Source: JAKPUX01 sp964436305 (GTDB lineage: Bacteria; Zhuqueibacterota; Zhuqueibacteria; Residuimicrobiales; Residuimicrobiaceae). Taken from it: DNA of 64,000 nt. The stretch lies in assembly GCA_964436305.1 (NCBI GenBank), contig CAYTCI010000007.1:21745-85744 (forward strand), given 5' to 3'. Of this stretch, positions 50,894-59,418 are shown piece after piece. The translations under genes were made by a program, and so were the position numbers. Position 1 is the stretch's first letter. Each line of letters starts with the position of its first letter. A model generated the notes under the pieces. The model was given only the letters and a program-made list of their open reading frames with translations, did not search any database and was not told the DNA's origin.

Positions 50894-51526
50894 TCATGAA
50901 GCCTTGCGCCGGCCTAGCCGGTTTTCCGTGCCCTTGAGCAGCCGGCCGATATTGGCCCGATGGGTATAGAGGATTAGTCCCGCGGCAAAAAAGCCAAAGA
51001 GGTAAAAGGGCAGTGGCACCTCCTGGTGCAGGCGGTAGCGGAAAAGAGTGAGAATCAGCGGAAAGGCGATCGCCGCCGTGATGGAGCTGAGGGAGACATA
51101 GCGGGTTGTCAAGAGGACGAGGGCGAAAATCAGGATGCAATAGAGCGCAGCCTGGGGAAAGAGCGCCAGCAGCATGCCGGCCGCCGTGCCCACCCCTTTG
51201 CCGCCGCGAAAGCCGGCAAAGATCGTCCAGATGTGCCCCAGCACTGCCGCGCAGCCCGCCCCCAGCTGCAAGAGATGAAACTGGGGGTGACCGGCCGCAA
51301 ACCAGTACGGCAGCGCATAGGCGGCGACGAAACCCTTGAGGACATCGACCAGGGTGACAAAGAGTCCCGGCTGCCAGCCCAGCACCCGGAAAACGTTGGT
51401 CCCGCCGGCATTGCCCGATCCATGCTCACGGATATCGATTCCGCGCAGCACTTTACCAACGATGATACTGGTGGGGAAGGATCCGGTCAGATAGGCCAGA
51501 ACCAGAACAACCAATGCAACGAGCAT
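50894..51526 (-). CDS. plsY: Acyl-phosphate:glycerol-3-phosphate acyltransferase
   Basis: A 210-residue integral membrane enzyme making lysophosphatidic acid from acyl phosphate. All three motifs are present: YLTGSFPTSIIVGKV at the N-terminus, HGSGNAGGTNVFRVLG, and FAGFRGGKGVGTAAG. The length is normal. The start at 51526 has GGAGAAAGAAG upstream. It lies 28 nt after the DAK2-DegV fusion gene, which may supply acyl phosphate, and 15 nt before the EamA transporter. Confidence 0.96.
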   Translation of the reverse strand: MLVALVVLVLAYLTGSFPTSIIVGKVLRGIDIREHGSGNAGGTNVFRVLGWQPGLFVTLVDVLKGFVAAYALPYWFAAGHPQFHLLQLGAGCAAVLGHIWTIFAGFRGGKGVGTAAGMLLALFPQAALYCILIFALVLLTTRYVSLSSITAAIAFPLILTLFRYRLHQEVPLPFYLFGFFAAGLILYTHRANIGRLLKGTENRLGRRKAS

Positions 51527-51554
51527 AGCACTTCTTTCTCCCGATAGGGGTCGG

Positions 51555-53369
51555 TTAGTCAGGCAGGGGATCGCCGAGTACGGCGATGGCCGCCGCGCCG
51601 ACGCCGGCATGCAAGCCCAGTGCCGGGGAAGCATCGAGCACGGGAATCTCGATCCCGGCGAATTCCTGCTCGATCGCAAGGCGCATCGACTCGCCCAGAT
51701 TTTGCGCCAGCATATGGACGATGATGAAACGCGGATTGAGAACCCGCCGGGCATAGTGCTTCGCCAGCTCCACGGCCTTCTCCGCGATCCGTTTGCGGCC
51801 GATCACCTTGGCGACCTCCACCACCCGGCCTTCGCTGTTCAGCGAGATCAGCGGCTTGATCTGCAGCAAGGTGCCGATAAATCCCTGGCTCTTGCGGACG
51901 CGTCCGCTGCGAACCAGATACTTCAGGGTGGGGATGGCAACGAAGAAGCGCACCCGCTGTGCCACCTCCTCGATCTTGTCCCTGATCTCCGTCAGCGGCA
52001 GCCCCGATTCGATCATCCGGGCCGCCTCATGCACGATCAGCCCCAGTCCGGCGGAGGTCGAGCGGCTGTTGACCACGGCGATCTCCACCGCATCACCCAG
52101 CTCGCGGGCGGCCAGGCGCGCGCCCTGGACAGTTCCACTCAGTGCCTCGGAGAGATGGATGGAGAGAATCGTCTCGTATTGCTCCGCCAGTTTTTTATAG
52201 AGGCTGATGAAACTCGCCACGGGCGGTTGCGAGGTCCGCAGACGTTGCTGGTCGCTCTTCAAATAGTGGTAAAAATCACGGGCACTGATCTCTTCGCGGT
52301 CGCGATAGCTCTCTTCGCCGATATGGATCAGCACCGGCACGAGGTGAATGTGATACTTTTCGATCCATTCAATGGGCAGATCGCACGAAGAATCGGTCAC
52401 CAGCGCCGTTCCGCGCCGCGGCGCCCGGCTGACCGCCTCTTCGTTCTGCTTCTTCATGTCCTCCGCCTTGGTCTGCAGCAGTGTGCCAAAGACCGCTGCC
52501 CGGTCAAAGACCGCCTGGGGATCATTGACATGGATATGGATCCGCACCTTGTGGGCGCCGCCGACCACGATCAGCGAATCCCCGAGGGGCAGCAGCTGCT
52601 CCTGAATGGTGGCGCGATCGAGATTCTCGCCCTGGATGAGGCATTCTGTGCAATAGCGGAAGTGAATCTCCTCATCGTTTTTGCGAAAATGGAAATGACG
52701 AATCTTGTCGGCGACATGGCTGCCGGCCTTGAGCGCGGCGACCTTGCCCGAATCGATGAAATCGCTCAGCCCCTCGAGCAGATGGACAAAACCCTGCGCG
52801 CCGGCATCCACCACGCCGGCTTTGCGCAGCACCTGCAATTTGTTGGGTGTATCCGCCAGCGACTCCCTGGCCCGCGCCAGCCCTTTCTGCAGGAGGCGGG
52901 TAAAATCTTCCTCGCCGATTGCTTGCGATTTAAGATAGTCCGACCAATCCTGCATGACCGTGAGGATCGTCCCCTCGCGAGGGTTGGCCAGGGCCTCTCT
53001 GGCCCGGGTTGCGGCGGTCGTCATCGCCTGAGCGAATTCCGCGGGGGAGAGGCGGTCGCGCCCGCCGGCGCCTTCGGCCAGGCCCTGAAAAAATTGCGCC
53101 AGAATTGCACCCGAGTTGCCGCGCGCACCGGTCATTGCCCCCTCGGCCAGGCAGCGGCAAACCTGCGTCAAAGAGGTCTCCGGGCAGGATTGGGCACTGG
53201 CAATGATGCTCTTCATCGTCAGGGCCATGTTGGTCCCGGTGTCGGCATCGGGTACCGGAAAGACGTTCAGATTATTGAGTTTTTCCTGCATCTCGATGAT
53301 CCGGCCGGCAGAGCCGATGATGGCGCGTTTAAGGCGCCCGCCATCGATATAGCGAATCTTGATTTGCAT
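51555..53369 (-). CDS. DAK2-DegV fusion: likely one-piece fatty acid kinase
   Basis: A 604-residue fusion. The N-terminal part (residues about 5-200) is a DAK2/DhaL kinase domain with FPVPDADTGTNM as the ATP/Mg site and GARGNSGAILAQFFQGLAE. A middle FakA-like domain follows, with YCTECLIQ and VVGGAHKVRIHIHVNDP. The C-terminal part (about 325-604) is a DegV/FakB fatty-acid-binding domain (LVTDSSCDLP, then IHLSEALSGTVQGA and RSGRVRKSQGFIG). In Gram-positives FakA and FakB are separate proteins making acyl phosphate. Here both are in one chain, just before plsY. The ATG at 53369 has GGGAG upstream. Confidence 0.9.
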   Translation of the reverse strand: MQIKIRYIDGGRLKRAIIGSAGRIIEMQEKLNNLNVFPVPDADTGTNMALTMKSIIASAQSCPETSLTQVCRCLAEGAMTGARGNSGAILAQFFQGLAEGAGGRDRLSPAEFAQAMTTAATRAREALANPREGTILTVMQDWSDYLKSQAIGEEDFTRLLQKGLARARESLADTPNKLQVLRKAGVVDAGAQGFVHLLEGLSDFIDSGKVAALKAGSHVADKIRHFHFRKNDEEIHFRYCTECLIQGENLDRATIQEQLLPLGDSLIVVGGAHKVRIHIHVNDPQAVFDRAAVFGTLLQTKAEDMKKQNEEAVSRAPRRGTALVTDSSCDLPIEWIEKYHIHLVPVLIHIGEESYRDREEISARDFYHYLKSDQQRLRTSQPPVASFISLYKKLAEQYETILSIHLSEALSGTVQGARLAARELGDAVEIAVVNSRSTSAGLGLIVHEAARMIESGLPLTEIRDKIEEVAQRVRFFVAIPTLKYLVRSGRVRKSQGFIGTLLQIKPLISLNSEGRVVEVAKVIGRKRIAEKAVELAKHYARRVLNPRFIIVHMLAQNLGESMRLAIEQEFAGIEIPVLDASPALGLHAGVGAAAIAVLGDPLPD

Positions 53370-53400
53370 CGGCTCCACTCCCGGAAAGGCCTTGCGACTT

Positions 53401-54807
53401 TCAACTGGCCAAGGTGGTTTTGACAACTCCGACACCGGCCGCGCCGGCCGAACTCTCGCTGACATAGTGTGCCGGATATTCGAAGAGGCTCGCATAGCGC
53501 GCCAGCAGATTTTGCAGCCGGTCAATGGCACTCGCGCTGGCCAGGACGACCACCGGAGTCGCCTCACCCTGGGGCATCGCCCGCGCACCATAAAGCCCGG
53601 CCGCCGGCCCCAGCGTGGTCACCGCATTCACCAGCCACTCGGCCTGCGGGCTGGCTGGCGCGCAGCTCCGGCTGTACTGCAGATGAGAGGCGTTCAACAC
53701 CCCGCCGAGACGGCTGAAACGCTCCTCCTCCGTGTCGGCGGTCTCCTCCTGGAGGATCTGGACAAAAGCCCGTACCCGTGCCGTCTCTTCGACGAAAAAC
53801 TCGAGCACATTACGCGGCAAGTAGCGTTTTTCCGGCTCGATCCAACCACCGGCCTCCCCCGCATGACTCTCCAAGAAGGCCGCCCCGGCACAACGGTGGG
53901 GCACCCGTTTTTTTAGGTGGCGCTGCCATACAGTAACCGGGATCTGTTCCAGGTTAACGCTGGCGGCCGCCGGCAAATTCCCCTCAGCGAAAAGATCCCG
54001 GAGCAGCCGGGCACCGATCTGCAGTGCGGCTTCAACCTCCTGCCGACTTTGCCCATCCTCGATCCGGCGTACGCCCGGATCGATGGCTAGCAGCTGCAGG
54101 TGCGACGGCAGTGCCAGATTCCCGGTGATCGCGACCGGCCGGCCTTGCAACAGGGCGATCTGTGCAGGTTGCGCAGACAGCGCGGTGAGGAAATCCTCCT
54201 CCGCATCGCGACGCAGCCAGACCGCGCCCTCGACCCGTCCGCCGATGGCCGCCAGTTCCCGGTCGTTCAGGGAGAGGCTCATGGCCTCGCGGAGGGCCAG
54301 CAGCAGTGCAGTCACCAGGGCTGCCGAGGAACCCACCCCCGCCCCGACCGGCAGCGAGCCCTCCACCGCGATGCTGAGGCCCGGCAGCGGGCGGCTCTCC
54401 GGCTGGACGGCGGCCGTCATTGCCACGGCGGCGAGCAGATAGCCGATCCAGCGTTTGTCGGCCGCAGCAAAATTCGCGCGCAGGCTGCCCCAATCCTCCC
54501 GGCGCGCCAGCTCGAGATAGTCATCAAGCCGGTACTCGATCGTCAGGACACGTTCCCTGACAAAGTTGAGGTTGCGCAGGACGACCCGGCGGTCCGTGCG
54601 CGGCTGGAGTGCAACGATCACGCCCGCACCGAGCGGATAGTGCAGGGTCATCGCGCCGCATCGCTGGGTCAGATTACCCAGAACCTCCAGCCGGCCGGGT
54701 GCGCGCGCAAGACAAAGCGGCCGGCTCGGTGAAAAAATGCCCCCCAGATTTTTCTGCATCGACCGCTGGAACTGGAGCAGATCGGCAGGGAGTACCATTT
54801 CAGCCAT
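53401..54807 (-). CDS. GHMP-family sugar kinase (galactokinase-like)
   Basis: A 468-residue GHMP kinase. The substrate-binding motif at the start is CLARAPGRLEVLGNLTQRCG (in galactokinase it reads PGRVNLIGEHTDY), and the ATP loop is SLPVGAGVGSSAALVTAL near residue 150. The C-terminal motif region is GLYGARAMPQGEATPVVVLA. The changed sugar-binding motif means a sugar other than galactose is likely (uronic acid, arabinose or similar). It lies 31 nt before the fatty acid kinase gene and 128 nt after glgC, so sugar activation and glycogen precursor genes are close. Confidence 0.85.
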   Translation of the reverse strand: MAEMVLPADLLQFQRSMQKNLGGIFSPSRPLCLARAPGRLEVLGNLTQRCGAMTLHYPLGAGVIVALQPRTDRRVVLRNLNFVRERVLTIEYRLDDYLELARREDWGSLRANFAAADKRWIGYLLAAVAMTAAVQPESRPLPGLSIAVEGSLPVGAGVGSSAALVTALLLALREAMSLSLNDRELAAIGGRVEGAVWLRRDAEEDFLTALSAQPAQIALLQGRPVAITGNLALPSHLQLLAIDPGVRRIEDGQSRQEVEAALQIGARLLRDLFAEGNLPAAASVNLEQIPVTVWQRHLKKRVPHRCAGAAFLESHAGEAGGWIEPEKRYLPRNVLEFFVEETARVRAFVQILQEETADTEEERFSRLGGVLNASHLQYSRSCAPASPQAEWLVNAVTTLGPAAGLYGARAMPQGEATPVVVLASASAIDRLQNLLARYASLFEYPAHYVSESSAGAAGVGVVKTTLAS

Positions 54808-54935
54808 AGCAGGGTTTTGCTCCTATCGGTTGTGCATACTGCGCCGGTCCTGTGGAATCCGGAAACCGGCATCCACGCTGGACCTGGGGACTGGCCACGG
54901 CGGCGGCCAGTGGGCCGGGACAAGGCTCCTCTTTT

Positions 54936-56228
54936 TTAGATTTGGGTGCCATCGTGAAGGATGGCGTTTTTCATGATAATGGTGATGCCCTTGCTGATCC
55001 AGATGCCTTCACGTTCGCGTTCCGCCTCGCTGATGCCGGCGCTGTTGACGATGCGGACCTCCTTGCCGATACGGGCATTCTTGTCGATGATGGCGCGGCG
55101 GATGACACTGCCCGCTCCTATACCCATCGGTGGCGTCCCGCTGGCCAGGTCGGCGGCACGCTCCTCCGCGGTCTGATAATAGTCCGCCCCCATCACCAGG
55201 CCATCCTCGATACGGACGCCGGCATCGATATAACTGCGTATACCAATGATCGAATGGCGGATCTCCGCGCCGGTAATGCGGCAGCCCTCGCAGATCATCG
55301 AGTTTTCGATGGTGCTCTCCCGTACCGAAGTGGGCGGCAGAAAACGTGGTCGGGCATAGACCGGCTGCTGGGCATCAAAAAAATCAAAATTCGGGCGCGG
55401 TTGCGCCAGCAATTCCATATTGGCGTGGTAAAAAGACTCGATCGTGCCGATGTCTTCCCAGTAGCCGTTGAAAAGGTAACTCTGGATGATCAGCTCATCG
55501 ACCTTGGAGGGAATGATCTCCTTGCTGAAATCCGCCAGCGCACTCTTCTCCCGCAGCAGCCGGATCAGCACCTCCTTGCGGAACAGATAAACCCCCATGG
55601 AGGCCAGATAGGGGCGCGCGTCCGGGATCTCGCCGGCCAGGCCCGGCGCCCCGCCCGCCATCGACATGCCCTCAAGCTCTTCCAGGCTCCGCGGCTTTTC
55701 GCGAAACTCAACCACCCGGCCCTGGCCCTCGACCCGGACGATGCCAAAACCGGGAGCCGCATCCGCTGCAACTGGCACCACCGATATCGTCAGGTCGGCG
55801 CCGCTGCGGCGGTGCGCCTCGAGAAAGGGCCCGTAATCCATACCGTAGAGATGGTCCCCGGAAAGCACGAGGATCTCGTCCACCTTCTGCTCCTCGATGG
55901 TGGCCACATATTGCCGTACCGCATCGGCCGTCCCCTGAAACCAGTGGGAATGCTCCGGTGTTTGCTGCGCGGCCAGGATTTCGACGAAACCGTCACTCAG
56001 GAGGGAAAAGTGATAGGTCTGATTGATATGGCGATTGAGAGAGGCGGAATTGAATTGCGTCAGGACGTAGATCGAGCGGATGCCGGAGTTGATACAATTG
56101 CTCACCGGGATATCGATCAGGCGGTATTTTCCCGCCAGGGGCACCGCCGGCTTGGCGCGCAGCTTGGTCAGAGGGTAAAGGCGGGTCCCTCTTCCTCCAC
56201 CAAGAATGATGGCCAGGACTCTTTGCAT
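54936..56228 (-). CDS. glgC: Glucose-1-phosphate adenylyltransferase
   Basis: A 430-residue ADP-glucose pyrophosphorylase for glycogen or storage glucan synthesis. The catalytic start is VLAIILGGGRGTRLYPLTKLRAKPAVPLAGKYR, truncated here to its pattern GGGRGTRL-x5-RAKPAVP. FVEILAAQQT, FQGTADAVRQ, LSGDHLYGMDY and the VEFREKP motif follow. The C-terminal left-handed beta-helix has SMICEGCRITG and GIRSYIDAGVRIED. Sequence type and length resemble the plant/cyanobacterial enzymes. GGAGGG precedes the ATG. It is the first gene of the minus operon, divergent from the tandem GT2 gene. Confidence 0.95.
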   Translation of the reverse strand: MQRVLAIILGGGRGTRLYPLTKLRAKPAVPLAGKYRLIDIPVSNCINSGIRSIYVLTQFNSASLNRHINQTYHFSLLSDGFVEILAAQQTPEHSHWFQGTADAVRQYVATIEEQKVDEILVLSGDHLYGMDYGPFLEAHRRSGADLTISVVPVAADAAPGFGIVRVEGQGRVVEFREKPRSLEELEGMSMAGGAPGLAGEIPDARPYLASMGVYLFRKEVLIRLLREKSALADFSKEIIPSKVDELIIQSYLFNGYWEDIGTIESFYHANMELLAQPRPNFDFFDAQQPVYARPRFLPPTSVRESTIENSMICEGCRITGAEIRHSIIGIRSYIDAGVRIEDGLVMGADYYQTAEERAADLASGTPPMGIGAGSVIRRAIIDKNARIGKEVRIVNSAGISEAEREREGIWISKGITIIMKNAILHDGTQI

Positions 56229-56273
56229 GATCGACCCTCCAGCCCGAATGACCTCGCGCAGCGGTTAAATTTG

Positions 56274-56286
56274 GTGTAACTTACAC
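56274..56286. promoter_or_regulatory. 13-bp palindrome GTGTAA-C-TTACAC over the glgC -10
   Basis: A perfect inverted repeat overlaps the predicted -10 of glgC, the usual place for a repressor operator. It is 46 nt before the glgC start. Confidence 0.42.
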
Positions 56287-56306
56287 ATTTACCATCTCAA
56301 TGTCAA
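56278..56306 (-). promoter_or_regulatory. glgC promoter
   Basis: On the minus strand a perfect TTGACA -35 (56301-56306), 17 bp, and TAAGTT -10 (56278-56283). The -10 is weak and is covered by the palindrome. Confidence 0.45.
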
Positions 56307-56352
56307 TATCTAGTTGAACCGCGCCAGGGCCGGCAGATGGTTTAAAAAAAGG

Positions 56353-56381
56353 TTGAATGAATGACAGGTACTCATTATATT
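56353..56381 (+). promoter_or_regulatory. Promoter of the tandem GT2 - glmM - rtcB operon
   Basis: TTGAAT (56353-56358), 17 bp, TATATT (56376-56381), about 60 nt before the ATG at 56442 and divergent from glgC. Confidence 0.55.
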
Positions 56382-56441
56382 AGACTTGTAAATAGTGCTC
56401 GTCCCGCGCTGCCGGCTACAGCCCTTGAAGGAGTCACCACC

Positions 56442-58022
56442 ATGACACCCAAACTCTCCATCCTCCTCTATGCCCATCCCGCAATGCCCTATGAGACTGC
56501 GGCCTTCGCCCGGATGATCGCCTCCTTGCAGAATCAGTATGACCACAATTTTGAGGTGCTCGTTTTTGGCGATCATGCCGAAGCGCGCGCCCTGGCGGAG
56601 AAGGCCGGTTATACCATTCTCCCCACTGCCCTCGACCACAAAGCCAAAGCCCTGAATGCCGCCCTCCGCCAGTGCCGGGGGGAGTATGTGCTGTTGTGCA
56701 ACACCGAGACCAATGCCCTCGAATTCAAGCGCTCTGCGACCAAATTCTACGTCATGGCGATGGACCGCCATCCCGAAACCACTCTGCTCTATTCCGACTA
56801 TGACCTGATCGACAAGGGTGTGCGCAAGGAGCGTAAACTGCAGGAGTGGCACCAGGGCCGCCTCACCGAGGCCTGGGACACCGGCTATTGCCTCCTCTTC
56901 AGCCGCCGCTTCCTCGAATCGGTTGGCTGGTGTGATGAGCGCTACCGCTTCAATCCGCTCAACGATCTCCGCTTCAAGGCGATGGAAACCGGCCAAATCA
57001 TCCACATCTCCAACCGCTTCAACGGCGTGCCCTATCTCGCCTATGCGGCCGAACAGGGCCTCGATGTCTTCGCCTATCTCAAGACCGGCAAAGAGGTACA
57101 GCTGGAGAACGAACGCATCCTCACCGAACATCTCAAGCGTATCAAGGCCTACCTGGCCCCGGGCGCGCACTATCACAAGGTGGAATACACCGCGGAAGAA
57201 GAGGCTGCCTTTAAAAACTGTCTCGCCGCGGTCGTGATCCCGGTCTTCAACCGCCCCGAATTCATCGGCCCAGCGATCGAATCGGTACAGGCACAAACCG
57301 TGCAGAATATCGAGATCGTCGTTGTCTGCAACGGCGGCGAGCAGGACCCGACCATCGCCGAGGTCCGGCGCTACCAGCCCGGCGGCGACCGGCATGCCGC
57401 CGGCAAACCGCCCGTGCGCCTTATCGTCCATGACATGAACGTTCTCGGACTCTGCTTCAACGATGCCCTGCAAAGCTCCGCGGCCAAATACTATGTCCAG
57501 CTCGATTCCGACGATCTGCTCTTTCCGGAGGCCATCGAAAAGATCCTCCAGGTCTATAACCAGGATGATCGCATCGGCATGGTGATCGGCTCTTATCAGG
57601 TCTTTGAGAAAAAAGCCGATGGCCGCGTAGAGCCGGTACTGGTCGAAGGCAAGCCCTTCATTGTCACCCATGACGAATGGACCGAAGAGAACGGCCGTAA
57701 CAACCTGCTACGCATCGGCGGTGCCGGCGCCCCCCGTTCGATCAAGATCAAGGTCCTCAAGGAGTTGGGCTGGTTCGGTATGAACGATGCCCCCTACTCG
57801 CGTAACTATGGCGAGGACTATGAGTTGGTCAACAAGTGCGCGGAGCGCTTCCGCATCGGCCGGGTTTGGGATCCGATTTACAAGGTGGTGCGCCACAGCG
57901 GCGGCACCGACCACATGATCGATCAGGTGACGATCGATGTCAACGAGAACGCCAAGGATCACATGCGCCTGGTGGCGTTGCGGCGCCGGCAAACGATCAA
58001 CGGCTTTGAACCAACCTTCTAG
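56442..58022 (+). CDS. Tandem GT2 glycosyltransferase, first domain degenerate
   Basis: A 526-residue protein with two GT2-like (GT-A) domains. Domain 1 (residues about 3-250) starts LSILLYAHPAMPYETAAFARM but has NTETNALE where the metal-binding DxD should be. Domain 2 (about 260-526) starts AVVIPVFNRPEFIGPAIESVQAQTV and has an intact VQLDSDDLLFPEA. Domain 1 may only bind the acceptor or serve as a scaffold. AAGGAG lies 8 nt before the ATG. No signal peptide or membrane helix is seen. It heads the operon, with glmM 11 nt downstream. Confidence 0.88.
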   Translation: MTPKLSILLYAHPAMPYETAAFARMIASLQNQYDHNFEVLVFGDHAEARALAEKAGYTILPTALDHKAKALNAALRQCRGEYVLLCNTETNALEFKRSATKFYVMAMDRHPETTLLYSDYDLIDKGVRKERKLQEWHQGRLTEAWDTGYCLLFSRRFLESVGWCDERYRFNPLNDLRFKAMETGQIIHISNRFNGVPYLAYAAEQGLDVFAYLKTGKEVQLENERILTEHLKRIKAYLAPGAHYHKVEYTAEEEAAFKNCLAAVVIPVFNRPEFIGPAIESVQAQTVQNIEIVVVCNGGEQDPTIAEVRRYQPGGDRHAAGKPPVRLIVHDMNVLGLCFNDALQSSAAKYYVQLDSDDLLFPEAIEKILQVYNQDDRIGMVIGSYQVFEKKADGRVEPVLVEGKPFIVTHDEWTEENGRNNLLRIGGAGAPRSIKIKVLKELGWFGMNDAPYSRNYGEDYELVNKCAERFRIGRVWDPIYKVVRHSGGTDHMIDQVTIDVNENAKDHMRLVALRRRQTINGFEPTF

Positions 58023-58033
58023 GGAGGGGGGAC

Positions 58034-59395
58034 ATGCCCGAACTGAAAAACCTGATGATCTCGGTTTCCGGGGTGCGCGGCATCGTCGGTGAGGGATTGA
58101 CGCCGGAGGTCGCTCTCCATTTCGCCCAGGCGTATGGCTCCCAGTATGGGCCCGGACGCATCGTTGTCGGCCGCGACTCCCGGGTGACCGGCGAGCTGAT
58201 CAAGTACGCGGTCTGGGCTGGCTTGCTGGCCACCGGTTGTGATGTCGTCGACCTGGGCATGACCACCACGCCGACCACGGCGATGGCCACGGAAGGCGGC
58301 GACAACGCGGGCGGGATTATCATCACCGCCAGCCACAATCCGCGCGAGTGGAACGCCCTTAAATTGCTCGCCTCCGACGGCCTCTTTCTCAGCCCCGAAG
58401 AGGGTGCGCGGGTGCTGGCGCGGGTCCGCCAGCAGGAGTTCACCCTGGTCCCCTGGGACCGCGTGGGCAAGGTCATCTCCCTCCCCACCGCGGCGGCCGA
58501 ACACCTCGATGCCATTGAACGCCTCGCACTGATCGATCCGGCGGGAATCCGTCGCCGTCGCTTCAAGGTGGTCGTCGATCCCTGCAACGGCGCCGGCGGC
58601 ACCATCCTGCCGCAGCTCCTGGAGCGCCTTGGCTGCGAGGCCTCCTTCCTCAACCTCGAACCCAACGGACGCTTCCCGCGCAGTCCGGAACCGGTTGCCG
58701 CCAATCTCGGCGAACTCTGCGCGGCGGTGAAAAACCAGGGCGCCGACCTTGGCATCGCCGTCGATCCCGATGTCGACCGCCTGGCCCTGGTCTCTGAACA
58801 GGGGGTCGCGCTCGGAGAGGAATATACCCTGGCTCTGGTGACCGACTTTGTCCTCTCGCATACACCGGGCGAGGTGGTCATCAACGCCTCCACCTCCCTG
58901 GCCACCGAAGAGGCTGCCCTGCGCCATGGCAGCCGGGTGCATCGGACGCCGGTGGGCGAGATCCATGTGGCCCTGCAAGCCCGCGCGGTCCAGGCCGTCA
59001 TCGCCGGAGAAGGCAATGGCGGCGTCATCTATCCGGCCCTCCACCTTGGCCGGGATGCCCTTGTCGGCATCACCCTCATCCTGCAGATGCTGGCTGAACG
59101 GAACGAGCCGCTCTCACAGCTGCAAGCCCGCCTGCCGCAGTACGTCATGGTCAAGGAGCGGATCGATCTTCCCTTTGACGCCGATGCCCGGAGCCTGGTG
59201 AACCGGCTCGCCGCGCAGCATGCCGGGGACCGGATCGACCGGACCGATGGGCTTCGCTTCCTTTACGACCACGCCTGGGTCCATATCCGGGCCTCCAACA
59301 CCGAACCGATCATTCGTGTCATGGCCGAAGCCCGGAGCGAAGCCGAAGCCCGGGAACGGGTTCATACCCTGAAAAAGGAATTCGCTGCCTTATAA
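58034..59395 (+). CDS. glmM: Phosphoglucosamine/phosphohexose mutase
   Basis: A 453-residue alpha-D-phosphohexomutase. The active-site Ser motif is IIITASHNPREWN, the Mg loop DPDVDRLAL, the sugar-binding EGNGGVIYP and the C-terminal phosphate-binding RASNTEPIIRVMAEA. The N-terminus ISVSGVRGIVGEGLTP is GlmM-like. It most likely interconverts GlcN-6-P and GlcN-1-P for UDP-GlcNAc; phosphomannomutase activity is an alternative. The ATG follows an excellent GGGAGGGGGG site. The next gene starts 23 nt after the stop. Confidence 0.88.
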   Translation: MPELKNLMISVSGVRGIVGEGLTPEVALHFAQAYGSQYGPGRIVVGRDSRVTGELIKYAVWAGLLATGCDVVDLGMTTTPTTAMATEGGDNAGGIIITASHNPREWNALKLLASDGLFLSPEEGARVLARVRQQEFTLVPWDRVGKVISLPTAAAEHLDAIERLALIDPAGIRRRRFKVVVDPCNGAGGTILPQLLERLGCEASFLNLEPNGRFPRSPEPVAANLGELCAAVKNQGADLGIAVDPDVDRLALVSEQGVALGEEYTLALVTDFVLSHTPGEVVINASTSLATEEAALRHGSRVHRTPVGEIHVALQARAVQAVIAGEGNGGVIYPALHLGRDALVGITLILQMLAERNEPLSQLQARLPQYVMVKERIDLPFDADARSLVNRLAAQHAGDRIDRTDGLRFLYDHAWVHIRASNTEPIIRVMAEARSEAEARERVHTLKKEFAAL

Positions 59396-59418
59396 ACTTG
59401 AGAACGAGAGGATCTGGT

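Noticed and set aside
51609..53423. Long plus-strand open frame opposite the DAK2-DegV gene
   Set aside because: Antisense shadow; DAK2 and DegV motifs are on the minus strand.
54890..54911. Hairpin ACTGGCC...GGCCAGT between glgC and the GHMP kinase gene
   Set aside because: A 7-bp perfect stem but with no T-run on either strand and in GC-rich sequence; not enough to call a terminator.
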